The position numbers and the translations under genes were made by a program. Of a stretch of DNA of 64,000 bases, positions 40,880 through 49,903 are shown piece by piece; positions within the stretch are counted from its first letter, which is position 1; every line of letters starts with the position of its first letter. The notes beneath the pieces were generated by a model. It worked only from the letters and a program-made list of their open reading frames with translations, did no database searches and was not told the DNA's origin. The stretch is from Polynucleobacter sp. SHI8 (GTDB lineage Bacteria > Pseudomonadota > Gammaproteobacteria > Burkholderiales > Burkholderiaceae), in the NCBI RefSeq assembly GCF_027944005.1, contig NZ_AP027204.1:62001-126000 (forward strand). The letters are read 5' to 3'.

Positions 40880-41665
40880 ATGAAAATATTACCCAGTCAC
40901 TGGAAAAAATATCTCCAGATTCTTCTGTTAGGAGTAATGACTACCGTATTTGTTGGTTGTGCATCCATTCCTGAAGGGCAACCTAGATCAAAAAAAGATC
41001 CTTGGGAGCTAGTGAACCGTAATGTTTTCTCGTTCAACGAGAGTTTAGATAAGTATTTGGTCAAACCGTTAACGCAAACTTATGAGTTTATAGTTCCAGA
41101 ATTTATACGTAATCGACTCTCTAATGTATTTGCAAACATTGGTGATGTCTATACAGCCGTGAATCAATTACTTCAAGGTAAACCCAAGACAGCTTTTGAT
41201 GATTTAACTAGGGTGATTATTAATACTACGATGGGTATTGGTGGTATTTTTGATGTGGCAACCGACGCTGGTCTAGAAAAACACAATGAAGATTTTGGAC
41301 AAACATTTGGTGTCTGGGGCATTGGAGATGGACCTTATATGGTCTTACCCTTACTCGGTCCTAGCAACGTCAGAGATACAGTTGGTTGGTTTGCTGATTT
41401 ACAAACGGATATCTTAATTAACTATATCAACGATATCCCCCTCAGAAATACCATTACTGGGGTAAGGGTGATTGACCAACGCTCTAAATATTTAAACTCT
41501 TCCAACTTGCTTGAGGAAGCTGCATTTGATAAATACACCTTTGTGCGTGATGCCTATATTCAAAGAAGAAGAAATCGTATTTATGACGGCAATCCTCCAC
41601 TGATTGAAGAAGATGACGATATTCCAGAGGAAATGTTGGAGAAAGAAGAAAGTCGCATTCGTTAA
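40880..41665 (+). CDS. mlaA: Outer-membrane lipoprotein MlaA (VacJ)
   Basis: A 261-residue lipoprotein with a signal peptide ending in the lipobox VFVGCASIPEG. The MlaA core is recognised by DPWELVNRNVFSFNESLDKYLVKP, NVFANIGDVYTAVNQLLQGK and NEDFGQTFGVWGIGDGPYMVLPLLGPSNVRDTVG. It extracts misplaced phospholipids from the outer leaflet with porins. In E. coli mlaA is located apart from the other mla genes; here it is inserted between mlaD and mlaC, the betaproteobacterial pattern. The acidic C-terminal tail is unremarkable. Confidence 0.96.
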   Translation: MKILPSHWKKYLQILLLGVMTTVFVGCASIPEGQPRSKKDPWELVNRNVFSFNESLDKYLVKPLTQTYEFIVPEFIRNRLSNVFANIGDVYTAVNQLLQGKPKTAFDDLTRVIINTTMGIGGIFDVATDAGLEKHNEDFGQTFGVWGIGDGPYMVLPLLGPSNVRDTVGWFADLQTDILINYINDIPLRNTITGVRVIDQRSKYLNSSNLLEEAAFDKYTFVRDAYIQRRRNRIYDGNPPLIEEDDDIPEEMLEKEESRIR

Positions 41666-41717
41666 TAGATAACATCAAAAAAGATTTAAAATGAAAGGTC
41701 TATAAAAAAGGTTAACG

Positions 41718-42389
41718 ATGAAACATACTTCTGCCAAATTAATGACTATGCCAACGTTGTTGCTAAAACTCCGCTATTGGATACTCGCAATGATGTTGAT
41801 AGCCACCATGCTTGTAACTAAAGCGCCGTTTGCACAGCCGATTGATGCAACTCCAGATGGCCTCGTTAAAACCTTGGTTTCTGATGTGATGAATAGCATT
41901 AAATTAGACAAAGATATTCAAGCAGGGAATGTGAATAAAGTGATGGCACTCGTTGATGCAAAAATTGTGCCTTACACGAATTTTCAAAAAACAACACAAC
42001 TCGCGATGGGAAAAAATTGGAGTCGTGCGACACCTGAACAACAAAAGCAAATTACTACCGAGTTCAAGACTTTATTGATGCGCACGTATGCGGGTGCTCT
42101 GACCCAAGTAAAAGATCAAACCGTGACCTATAAACCTTTTCGCATGGACCCAACCGACACTGAAGTCGTGGTGAAAACTCAGGTTATGAATAAGGGCGAT
42201 GCCATCCAGATTGATTATCGCCTAGAAAAAGTCGGTGAAACCTGGAGGCTCTATGACTTGAATGTTTTAGGAGCTTGGTTAATTGAGGCGTATCGTGGCC
42301 AATTTAACAACCAAATTAGTGCCAATGGCATTGACGGCTTACTCAAGTTTTTACAAGACCGTAATGCTGCTTTAGCGAAAGCCAAGTAA
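41718..42389 (+). CDS. mlaC: Periplasmic phospholipid-binding protein MlaC
   Basis: A 223-residue MlaC that shuttles phospholipid between MlaA and MlaD. A signal peptide of about 38 residues ends near AQP. The family body includes AKIVPYTNFQKTTQLAMGKNWSRATPEQQKQI and GETWRLYDLNVLGAWLIEAYRGQF. The first methionine gives a long N-region; a start at MLIATMLVTK (an internal Met) would be too short. It overlaps mlaB by 1 bp. Confidence 0.94.
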   Translation: MKHTSAKLMTMPTLLLKLRYWILAMMLIATMLVTKAPFAQPIDATPDGLVKTLVSDVMNSIKLDKDIQAGNVNKVMALVDAKIVPYTNFQKTTQLAMGKNWSRATPEQQKQITTEFKTLLMRTYAGALTQVKDQTVTYKPFRMDPTDTEVVVKTQVMNKGDAIQIDYRLEKVGETWRLYDLNVLGAWLIEAYRGQFNNQISANGIDGLLKFLQDRNAALAKAK

Positions 42390-42652
42390 TGATTCTTTTA
42401 CCCAATGTGGTGAATCATCAAAATGCGATAGAAGTTCGTCAGAATGGTTTGAAGCAACTTCAGGCGCAAGAGGGTCAAATTGACGCGTCGGCTTTGCTTG
42501 AATTTGATTCATCGATCATTGCAGTTTTTTTAGCATGGCTACGCATCAACCCAAATCTACAAATTGTGAGTGCCCCCGATAAGCTTCAAGTCTTATCAAA
42601 AGTCTATGGTTTGGATGACATACTTCAATTAAAAGGACCCGTGGGTATCTAA
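42389..42652 (+). CDS. mlaB: STAS-domain protein MlaB
   Basis: An 87-residue STAS protein that binds MlaF in the cytoplasm and stabilises the Mla ABC complex. The pattern GQIDASALLEFDSSIIAVFLAWLR matches the STAS region with the serine that corresponds to the anti-sigma-antagonist phosphorylation site. It overlaps both mlaC and the following ABC gene by a base, which indicates one operon. Confidence 0.88.
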   Translation: MILLPNVVNHQNAIEVRQNGLKQLQAQEGQIDASALLEFDSSIIAVFLAWLRINPNLQIVSAPDKLQVLSKVYGLDDILQLKGPVGI

Positions 42653-43413
42653 TGTCTGCATTATCAATTCGTGCGGTAAAAAAAAGTTATGGAGACTTAG
42701 TTGCCTTAGATGGTGTTTCCCTTGAAGTAGAACAAGGTGAGTTCTTTGGTTTGCTCGGGCCAAATGGCGCAGGTAAAACCACTTTAATTTCGAGTATGGC
42801 TGGCTTATGTACCCCTGATTCAGGCACTATTGAAGTCATGGGGCATGATGTGCAAAAAGATTTTCGTCTAGCGCGTCGAAAGTTAGGTGTTGTGCCACAA
42901 GAATTAGTATTTGATCCCTTTTTTACCGTTCGTGAAACCTTGACCTTTCAGTCGGGCTATTTTGGCCTGAGTAAAAATGACGATTGGATCGACGAGATCA
43001 TGGCCAATCTCGACTTAACCAATAAAGCAAATGCCAATATGCGTTCTTTGTCTGGTGGAATGAAGCGTCGCGTCTTAGTAGCTCAAGCCCTAGTGCATCG
43101 CCCTCCCGTCATTATTTTGGATGAACCTACAGCCGGTGTAGATGTGGAGTTAAGGCAATCTTTGTGGCAGTTTATTAGCCGACTCAATCAAGCAGGACAT
43201 ACCATTGTTCTTACTACGCATTATCTTGAAGAAGCAGAATCCCTCTGTGGGCGGATTGCGATGCTCAAGCAAGGTCGTGTTGTTGCACTCGATACAACAC
43301 AAAATTTACTTGCTAAACATCGCCCACCTGGAATGCCAGCGAAGATTTTGGGTGATGATGGCGCCGCCGATTTAGAGGCTGTCTTTGTAAAAATCATGGC
43401 GGAGTCAAAATAA
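42652..43413 (+). CDS. ABC transporter ATP-binding protein (ABC-2 type, YadG-like)
   Basis: A 253-residue ATPase. Walker A GPNGAGKTTLISSMAG is near residue 37, the signature LSGGMKRRVLVAQAL near 140 and Walker B PPVIILDEPTAGVD near 158. With the next gene it forms a two-component exporter of the YadGH type. Its substrate is unknown. Placement directly downstream of mlaB, with a 1-bp overlap, and upstream of ibaG-murA suggests a cell-envelope role. This order is common in betaproteobacteria. Confidence 0.92.
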   Translation: MSALSIRAVKKSYGDLVALDGVSLEVEQGEFFGLLGPNGAGKTTLISSMAGLCTPDSGTIEVMGHDVQKDFRLARRKLGVVPQELVFDPFFTVRETLTFQSGYFGLSKNDDWIDEIMANLDLTNKANANMRSLSGGMKRRVLVAQALVHRPPVIILDEPTAGVDVELRQSLWQFISRLNQAGHTIVLTTHYLEEAESLCGRIAMLKQGRVVALDTTQNLLAKHRPPGMPAKILGDDGAADLEAVFVKIMAESK

Positions 43414-44220
43414 ATGGAACAAGTAAAACCCCTCATTCCGGTAAGTGTCTTACCTGAAGCAAGCATCCAAAGTGGCTTTCCGGCTTTATTTCGTAAAGAG
43501 GTAAGACGATTTTATAGTGTGGCATTTCAGACAGTGGGAGCGCCCATATTAACGGCTGTATTGTATTTATTGATTTTTGGGCATATTTTGGCAAATAGCC
43601 CCAAAATTTACGGTTATGAATACGCCGCATTTCTGATCCCAGGCCTAGTGATGATGAGTATTTTGCAAAATGCATTTGCAAATACATCGTCTTCATTGAT
43701 TCAATCCAAGATTACCGGTAATTTAGTATTTGTCTTGTTAGCTCCCTTATCTCATATCGAGTTTTTTGCCGCTTATGTGGGGGCGGCCATGATTCGAGGG
43801 TTATCTGTTGGTTGCGGTGTTTTTATGGTCACGATTTGGTTTACAAAGATTCCTTTTGAAGCACCTATTTGGATACTCATATTTGCCTTATTAGGTTCTG
43901 CTTTATTGGGTTCGATGGGATTAATTGCCGGTATTTGGGCTGATAAATTTGATCAGCTAGCGGCCTCACAAAACTTTATCATCATGCCCGCCACCATGCT
44001 TTCAGGAGTTTTTTACTCGATTCATTCATTACCAGCGTTCTGGCTAACCGTATCTCATTTCAACCCATTCTTTTATATGATTGATGGATTTAGGTATGGT
44101 TTTTTTGGGGATTCTGACGTTTCACCGTATCATAGCTTGCTAGTATTGCTTATTTGTATGTTGCTAGTCACTTGGCTAGCGCTGAGCATGCTTAAAAAAG
44201 GTTATAAATTAAGGCATTAA
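43414..44220 (+). CDS. ABC-2 type transporter permease (YadH-like)
   Basis: A 268-residue membrane protein with six predicted membrane segments, starting right after the stop of the ATPase gene. Typical ABC-2 features are the first cytoplasmic KEVRRFYSVAFQTVGAP, YAAFLIPGLVMMSILQNAFANTSSSLI and the C-terminal HFNPFFYMIDGFRYGFFG. It would pair with the preceding ATP-binding protein to export an unknown substrate. Confidence 0.92.
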   Translation: MEQVKPLIPVSVLPEASIQSGFPALFRKEVRRFYSVAFQTVGAPILTAVLYLLIFGHILANSPKIYGYEYAAFLIPGLVMMSILQNAFANTSSSLIQSKITGNLVFVLLAPLSHIEFFAAYVGAAMIRGLSVGCGVFMVTIWFTKIPFEAPIWILIFALLGSALLGSMGLIAGIWADKFDQLAASQNFIIMPATMLSGVFYSIHSLPAFWLTVSHFNPFFYMIDGFRYGFFGDSDVSPYHSLLVLLICMLLVTWLALSMLKKGYKLRH

Positions 44221-44235
44221 TAGAAGAGAGAAGTC

Positions 44236-44481
44236 ATGATGTATCCAACACCAGAACAAATTAAAGCGTATATTCTTGAAGGACTCAATTGCACTCATAT
44301 CTCCCTTGAGGGAGATGGACAGCATTTTTTTGCTACCATCGTCAGTCCAGAGTTCGAAGGACTTCGACCGATTGCACGCCATCAAAAAGTATATGCAGCA
44401 TTGGGTGAACGAATGAAAGAGGAGATTCATGCACTTTCGTTTAAAACACTCACTCCTGAAGAGTTTGAGAAAAAAGCCTAG
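44236..44481 (+). CDS. ibaG: BolA/IbaG family protein
   Basis: An 81-residue BolA-fold protein. The pattern HISLEGDGQHFFATIVSPEFEGLRPIARHQKVYAALG contains the helix and the conserved histidine used for binding an Fe-S cluster with a monothiol glutaredoxin. It lies between the ABC permease and murA, as in many beta- and gammaproteobacteria where ibaG precedes murA. Its exact role (acid response or Fe-S trafficking) is not resolved. Confidence 0.88.
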   Translation: MMYPTPEQIKAYILEGLNCTHISLEGDGQHFFATIVSPEFEGLRPIARHQKVYAALGERMKEEIHALSFKTLTPEEFEKKA

Positions 44482-44559
44482 TTTTTTATAGGTGTTTTAT
44501 TTGCCATATAAAAATGAGCATCAAGCAGAATCACCTTTTTATTTTTTTAGAGAATTGGT

Positions 44560-45834
44560 ATGGATAAGTTATTAATTAGAGGTGGTCATGCCCTCTACGG
44601 AGATGTAAAAATTGCCGGGGCTAAGAATGCGGCCCTACCGATCTTATGCGCCGCATTATTAACGGCTGAAAAATTAACTTTACGTAATCTGCCAGATTTA
44701 CAAGATGTTAGAACCATGCTCAAATTGCTCACGCAGATGGGTGTCGAAGTTCAGTTCCCCAACCCAGATGATCGTTCAGTGGTTGAGTTGCAGGCAAAGC
44801 ATATTGAAAAAGCCGAAGCGACCTATGAGATGGTCAAAACGATGCGAGCTTCCATTTTGGTGTTAGGACCACTGTTAGCAAGATTCGGTAATGCACGAGT
44901 TTCCTTGCCTGGAGGATGCGCGATTGGAGCCCGCCCGGTTGATCAGCACATCAAGGGTATGCAAAAGATGGGCGCCACTATGCAAATACAACATGGTTAC
45001 ATACAGGCGGATGCACCCAAGCCAAATAATCAACTGCATGGTGCGCATATCTTGACCGATATGATTACCGTAACAGGTACGGAAAACTTAATGATGGCAG
45101 CTGTTTTGGCCAATGGCATTACGTATTTAGAAAACGCAGCTCGTGAGCCAGAGGTTACAGATTTAGCCTTATTACTCAATCAAATGGGCGCCAAAATTAC
45201 AGGTATTGGTACCGATCACCTCAAGATTGAAGGGGTTAAAACATTACACGGAACGGATTATCAGATCATTGCCGACCGAATTGAGACGGGCACATTTTTG
45301 TGCGCTGTTGCCGCTACCGGTGGAGAAATCACTATCCATCATTGTCGGCCAGACACACTTGATGCTGTCCTGACCAAGTTAACGGAAGCTGGTTTACATA
45401 TGGACGTGGGTAGCGATACGATCAAAGCAACCATGAAGAATCGTCCCAAGCCCGTCAGCTTTAGAACCTCAGAATACCCAGCATTTCCGACAGATATGCA
45501 AGCGCAGTTTATGGCCTTGAACACAATTGCTTTGGGTAGTTCGCGTGTCACGGAAACTATTTTTGAGAATCGTTTTATGCATGTTCAAGAGATGAATCGA
45601 TTGGGTGCGCAAATTGGTATTGAAGGTAACACGGCTATGATTGAGGGAGTTGAATACCTCTCTGGAGCGAATGTCATGGCAACCGATTTAAGAGCTTCTG
45701 CTAGTTTAGTCATTGCTGGTTTAGTTGCAAGTGGCGAGACACTCATTGAACGAATCTATCATTTAGATCGTGGTTATGACCGCATGGAGCGCAAGTTAAG
45801 TGCTCTAGGAGCCGATATTACAAGGGTTCAATAA
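44560..45834 (+). CDS. murA: UDP-N-acetylglucosamine 1-carboxyvinyltransferase
   Basis: A 424-residue MurA, the first committed enzyme of peptidoglycan synthesis and the fosfomycin target. Conserved segments are IAGAKNAALPILCAALL, TMRASILVLGPLLARFG and the active-site loop LPGGCAIGARPVDQH with the fosfomycin-reactive cysteine. The C-terminal half has EYPAFPTDMQAQFMAL and RFMHVQEMNRLGA. It follows ibaG after 78 bp and comes before hisG. Confidence 0.98.
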   Translation: MDKLLIRGGHALYGDVKIAGAKNAALPILCAALLTAEKLTLRNLPDLQDVRTMLKLLTQMGVEVQFPNPDDRSVVELQAKHIEKAEATYEMVKTMRASILVLGPLLARFGNARVSLPGGCAIGARPVDQHIKGMQKMGATMQIQHGYIQADAPKPNNQLHGAHILTDMITVTGTENLMMAAVLANGITYLENAAREPEVTDLALLLNQMGAKITGIGTDHLKIEGVKTLHGTDYQIIADRIETGTFLCAVAATGGEITIHHCRPDTLDAVLTKLTEAGLHMDVGSDTIKATMKNRPKPVSFRTSEYPAFPTDMQAQFMALNTIALGSSRVTETIFENRFMHVQEMNRLGAQIGIEGNTAMIEGVEYLSGANVMATDLRASASLVIAGLVASGETLIERIYHLDRGYDRMERKLSALGADITRVQ

Positions 45835-45875
45835 GCGATTTTCCAAAATTGCTTAGCCTGTAGGATAATAAAGAT

Positions 45876-46514
45876 ATGTTGACACTCGCCCTATCAAAAG
45901 GAAGAATCTTTGAAGAAACCATGCCCATGCTTGAACGGGCGGGTATTTCTATTGCAGAAAATCCAGACACAACGCGCAAGTTAATTATCAAAACTTCGCA
46001 CACCAATCTCCAAATCATTATTGTGCGGGCCTCAGATGTACCAACTTATGTACAGTTTGGCGCCGCTGATATTGGGGTGGCGGGTAAAGATGTCTTGCTT
46101 GAAAACGGCGTTGAAGGTTTGTATGTGCCCATTGATTTAGGCATTGCTAAATGCAGAATGTCGGTTGCGACCAAAGAAGGGTTTGATTACAACTCGGCGG
46201 TTAAACAAGGTGCGCGATTAAAAATTGCATCAAAATATGTGCAATGTGCTCGAGAGCATTTTGCGAACAAGGGCGTCCATGTTGACATGATTAAGCTTTA
46301 TGGCTCTATGGAACTAGCCCCACTGGTTGGTTTGGCGGATGCCATTGTGGACTTGGTCTCAACGGGAAGTACCTTAAAAGCCAATCACCTCGTTGAGGTT
46401 GAAACCATTATGCAAATCAGCGCTCAGTTGATTGTCAATCAAGCGGCACATAAAAGACACCGTTCCGAGATGCAAGAGTTTTTAGATGCGTTTGCCCAAG
46501 CCACAAGAAATTAA
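45876..46514 (+). CDS. hisG: ATP phosphoribosyltransferase, short form
   Basis: A 212-residue HisG, first enzyme of histidine synthesis, which joins ATP and PRPP. It is the short form (HisGs): the C-terminal regulatory domain of the 300-residue long form is absent. Short HisG needs HisZ as a regulatory partner, which is not found in this window. Conserved parts are LALSKGRIFEETMPMLERAGI, ADIGVAGKDVLLE and the PRPP loop ADAIVDLVSTGSTLKANHL. Confidence 0.96.
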   Translation: MLTLALSKGRIFEETMPMLERAGISIAENPDTTRKLIIKTSHTNLQIIIVRASDVPTYVQFGAADIGVAGKDVLLENGVEGLYVPIDLGIAKCRMSVATKEGFDYNSAVKQGARLKIASKYVQCAREHFANKGVHVDMIKLYGSMELAPLVGLADAIVDLVSTGSTLKANHLVEVETIMQISAQLIVNQAAHKRHRSEMQEFLDAFAQATRN

Positions 46515-46519
46515 ACATC

Positions 46520-47827
46520 ATGATGCAACGACTCACCACTCAAAGTGCAGATTTTGATGCACAGCTAAAAAACCTTCTGCATATTTCTGAAGAGGACTCA
46601 AGTTCGATCGAGCAAACCGTGGTGAATATTTTGCGTGAAGTGCAGAGTACCGGTGATGAGGCTGTTCTCAACCTGACCAAACAATTTGATCGACTTAGTG
46701 CGTCTTCAATGAGCGATTTAGAGTTGACCAAAGAACAAATGAAAAATGCTTTTGAGCAGTTACCCCAAGAGCAAAAAAGTGCTTTAGAAGCCGCAGCGCA
46801 TCGCGTAAAGATTTACCATGAGCGTCAAATGATTGAATCCGGTTGTCATTCTTGGGAATACACCGAAGAAGATGGCACCAAACTTGGACAACAGGTAACA
46901 CCGCTAGACCGAGTGGGTTTATATGTTCCTGGCGGAAAGGCAGCCTATCCCTCATCAGTCCTAATGAATGCGATTCCTGCAAAAGTGGCAGGAGTTAAAG
47001 AAGTGATTATGGTGGTCCCAACTCCAGATGGCACGCAGAACTCTTTAGTATTAGCCGCCGCTTATGTTGCTGGCGTTGATCGTGCTTTTACTATTGGTGG
47101 AGCACAGGCAATTGGCGCACTAGCATATGGCACAGCCACAATCCCCGCAGTGGATAAGATTGTTGGCCCCGGAAACGCTTATGTAGCTTGTGCTAAAAAA
47201 CGTGTATTTGGTACGGTTGGCATCGATATGATTGCAGGCCCATCAGAAATTTTAGTGATTTGTGATGGCACAACAGATCCTGATTGGGTAGCCATGGACT
47301 TGTTTTCCCAAGCAGAGCATGATGAGTTAGCCCAATCGATATTGCTTTGTCCTGATGTGTCATTTATTGAAGCCGTTGCAAAAAGTATCGACAAACTACT
47401 CCCACACATGCCACGTAAAGAAGTTATCAAAACCTCTTTATCAACACGAGGCATCATGATTCTTGTGAAAGATATGCAAGAAGCATGTGAGATATCGAAT
47501 TACATCGCACCCGAGCATATGGAAATATCATCCACAAATCCACGCGCATTATTGCCATTGATTCGTCATGCAGGAGCCATTTTTCTGGGTAAATATACGA
47601 GTGAGTCATTGGGGGATTATTGTGCAGGACCCAATCACGTACTACCCACATCACGCACAGCAAGGTTTTCATCACCACTTGGCGTGTATGACTTTGTCAA
47701 ACGATCGAGTTTGATCGAGGTCAGCGAAGAAGGTGCAAATACCTTAGGGAAAATTGCTAATACCTTAGCATTAGGTGAAGGTTTACAAGCGCACGCGATG
47801 GCAGCGCAAATGCGCCTAAAAAAATAA
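46520..47827 (+). CDS. hisD: Histidinol dehydrogenase
   Basis: A 435-residue zinc enzyme that oxidises histidinol to histidine with two NAD+. Motifs: GLYVPGGKAAYPSSVLMN, IDMIAGPSEILVICDG, the catalytic SQAEHDELAQ, IAPEHMEI with the active-site Glu-His, and GDYCAGPNHVLPTS. It starts 5 bp after hisG. The next his gene in the usual order, hisC, is inverted here and lies behind a small unrelated gene. Confidence 0.98.
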   Translation: MMQRLTTQSADFDAQLKNLLHISEEDSSSIEQTVVNILREVQSTGDEAVLNLTKQFDRLSASSMSDLELTKEQMKNAFEQLPQEQKSALEAAAHRVKIYHERQMIESGCHSWEYTEEDGTKLGQQVTPLDRVGLYVPGGKAAYPSSVLMNAIPAKVAGVKEVIMVVPTPDGTQNSLVLAAAYVAGVDRAFTIGGAQAIGALAYGTATIPAVDKIVGPGNAYVACAKKRVFGTVGIDMIAGPSEILVICDGTTDPDWVAMDLFSQAEHDELAQSILLCPDVSFIEAVAKSIDKLLPHMPRKEVIKTSLSTRGIMILVKDMQEACEISNYIAPEHMEISSTNPRALLPLIRHAGAIFLGKYTSESLGDYCAGPNHVLPTSRTARFSSPLGVYDFVKRSSLIEVSEEGANTLGKIANTLALGEGLQAHAMAAQMRLKK

Positions 47828-47855
47828 ACCGAGTTTTACAAAATTAGGGTGTTCA

Positions 47856-48140
47856 ATGAGCAATTCAGATGGAAGTATATTGTTTAAATTCCATTCAAAA
47901 GATACCTCATTTGGGGTTACACGTGCCACGGTTAAAGCTATAGCAAAAGAATTAGATATCAATGAAACTCAAGCGATTCACTTAGCTTTATCTAAATTTG
48001 CCGCAGATATCTTTTCAGCTTATGAGGCAGATGATGGACCCTTAACCACCAAACAAATAAAAATGTTGCGTGATGATGCTGAAAAAACAGTTACCAAAAG
48101 GGAATCTGATATCACGCAGAGACTTATTTGCATGACCTGA
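47856..48140 (+). CDS. Orphan antitoxin-like small protein
   Basis: I do not recognise this 94-residue protein with confidence. Its N-terminal half reads like a ribbon-helix-helix or antitoxin-type domain: a beta strand (SILFKFHSK), then VTRATVKAIAKELDINETQAIHLALSKFA with two helices, and a following YEADDGPLTTKQI segment that occurs in antitoxin-like proteins. No toxin gene lies beside it. It is placed between hisD and the inverted hisC, 28 bp after hisD, and so breaks the his order. Confidence 0.7.
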   Translation: MSNSDGSILFKFHSKDTSFGVTRATVKAIAKELDINETQAIHLALSKFAADIFSAYEADDGPLTTKQIKMLRDDAEKTVTKRESDITQRLICMT

Positions 48141-48170
48141 GGTGTTCCCTACATAGAGTGCCTTAAAAAA

Positions 48171-49238
48171 CTAAGCCTGCAAAAGTTGTTTTAAAGCACG
48201 AAGCAAGTCAGCACATTCACGTTCAGTTCCAATTGTGATACGAACATATTGATCAATCCGTGGCGCATTAAAGTGACGTACAAGGATTTTTTGATCACGT
48301 AAACCTTGGTAAATCTCTTGCCCTGTTAATTTGGGATGGGAGGTAAACACAAAGTTAGCCACAGAAGGCAGTGTCTTAAAACCTAAGGCTTCTAATTCAG
48401 GAACTAGCTTATTTCTACTATCAATCACTTTTTGACTCGTGTTCTTTAAATGAACTTGATCAGATACTGCTGCTTGAGCTCCCGCTTGAGCAAGACGATC
48501 TAGAGGATATGAATTAAAACTATTTTTCACACGCTCAAGACCCTCAATTAATTGCGGGTGTCCCATCGCATATCCCACACGTAAGCCTGCTAAGGAGCGT
48601 GATTTGGATAAGCTATGTGTCACCAGTAAATTATCATATTGATTGATCAGAGCAACAGAGGACTGTGCTCCAAAATCAACATAAGCCTCATCAATCACCA
48701 CCACGCTATTGCGGTTGGCTTTAAGTAAACGTTCGATTTCATCAAGAGGAATACCTTGTCCAGTTGGCGCATTTGGATTCGGGAAAATAATGCCACCATT
48801 GATGGGGTGGGCAATATAGTCATCGATTTGGATTTGCAGTTGATCATTGAGAGGCACACGAATCGTGTTGATTTCATATAGATCAGCGTAGACTGGATAA
48901 AAGCTATAGCTAATATCCGGAAACAATAAGGGCGCTTCCTGTTTAAATAAGCCTAAAAAAATATGAGCTAAAACCTCATCAGAGCCATTACCAACAAAAA
49001 CTTGATCATGGTTTAAGCCATAGACTTTAGCGATGGTCTCTTTTAAAGCGCCTGAGTCTGGCGGGGGATAAAGACGCAATGTATCGTTGCAGTTATTTTG
49101 CATCGCTGCAATGGCTTTAGGAGAGGGTCCGTAAGGGTTTTCGTTGGTGTTTAATTTAATTAAATCAGCAATTTGTAATTGCTCTCCAGGAGTGTAAGGA
49201 GTGAGCTGCTGAACGGTTTTGCTCCAAAAACGCGACAT
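48171..49238 (-). CDS. hisC: Histidinol-phosphate aminotransferase
   Basis: A 355-residue PLP aminotransferase. Motifs: TPYTPGEQ at the start, LIKLNTNENPYGPSPKAI, FVGNGSDEVLAHI, PNPNAPTGQGIPLDEIE, VVIDEAYVDFG, and the PLP lysine in THSLSKSRSLAGLRVGYAMG. It belongs to the HisD-HisC-HisB series but is on the opposite strand, reading toward hisD. The reading frame is intact, so it is probably active under its own promoter. The start is 52 bp from that of hisB, divergently. Confidence 0.97.
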   Translation of the reverse strand: MSRFWSKTVQQLTPYTPGEQLQIADLIKLNTNENPYGPSPKAIAAMQNNCNDTLRLYPPPDSGALKETIAKVYGLNHDQVFVGNGSDEVLAHIFLGLFKQEAPLLFPDISYSFYPVYADLYEINTIRVPLNDQLQIQIDDYIAHPINGGIIFPNPNAPTGQGIPLDEIERLLKANRNSVVVIDEAYVDFGAQSSVALINQYDNLLVTHSLSKSRSLAGLRVGYAMGHPQLIEGLERVKNSFNSYPLDRLAQAGAQAAVSDQVHLKNTSQKVIDSRNKLVPELEALGFKTLPSVANFVFTSHPKLTGQEIYQGLRDQKILVRHFNAPRIDQYVRITIGTERECADLLRALKQLLQA

Positions 49239-49290
49239 AAAAAGACTTTCTAATTAACGAAAATTGATCAACGAATGATATTATGACGGA

Positions 49291-49878
49291 ATGAGACAAG
49301 TAGAAGTTAATCGTAACACCTCGGAAACGCAAATCCAATTGAAAATCAACTTGGATGGAACCGGTCGCGCTGAATTAAACACAGGTGTGCCATTTCTCGA
49401 CCACATGCTCGATCAAATTGCGCGTCATGGGATGATGGATTTATCGGTTACAGCCACAGGCGATACCCATATTGATGATCACCACACCGTAGAAGATATT
49501 GGTATTACCCTTGGACAAGCGTTCGCAAAAGCGGTTGGCGATAAAGCAGGACTCACGCGTTATGGACATTCTTATGTACCTTTAGATGAAACCTTATCGA
49601 GAGTCGTGATTGATTTTTCTGGCAGACCAGAACTCGAGTTTCACGTTCCTTTTACAAGAGCTCGGGTCGGCACGTTTGATGTCGACTTAAGTATTGAGTT
49701 CTTCAGAGGCTTTGTGAATAATGCTGGCGTTACGCTACATATCGATAATATTCGTGGAGTAAACGCTCACCATCAAATTGAGACAATATTTAAAGCGTTT
49801 GGTCGTGCTCTTCGTATGGCTGTGACAATCGATGAACGAGCTCTAGGAAGTATTCCATCCACCAAGGGAAGTCTTTAA
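49291..49878 (+). CDS. hisB: Imidazoleglycerol-phosphate dehydratase
   Basis: A 195-residue monofunctional HisB dehydratase (no phosphatase domain, as is usual outside enterobacteria). The two metal-binding motifs are DTHIDDHHTVEDIG and NAHHQIETIFKAFGRALR. With hisC inverted, hisB becomes the first gene of the plus-strand his segment, so a promoter should lie in the 52-bp gap. A TATTAT at 49279 is a possible -10 box, which would leave almost no leader. Confidence 0.97.
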   Translation: MRQVEVNRNTSETQIQLKINLDGTGRAELNTGVPFLDHMLDQIARHGMMDLSVTATGDTHIDDHHTVEDIGITLGQAFAKAVGDKAGLTRYGHSYVPLDETLSRVVIDFSGRPELEFHVPFTRARVGTFDVDLSIEFFRGFVNNAGVTLHIDNIRGVNAHHQIETIFKAFGRALRMAVTIDERALGSIPSTKGSL

Positions 49879-49903
49879 ATCGACCATTCATAAGGTATGA
49901 GTT

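Noticed and set aside
45835..45858. Imperfect 10-bp hairpin between murA and hisG
   Set aside because: The loop would be only two bases and no T-run follows; it sits in a 41-bp gap, so a terminator call is not supported.
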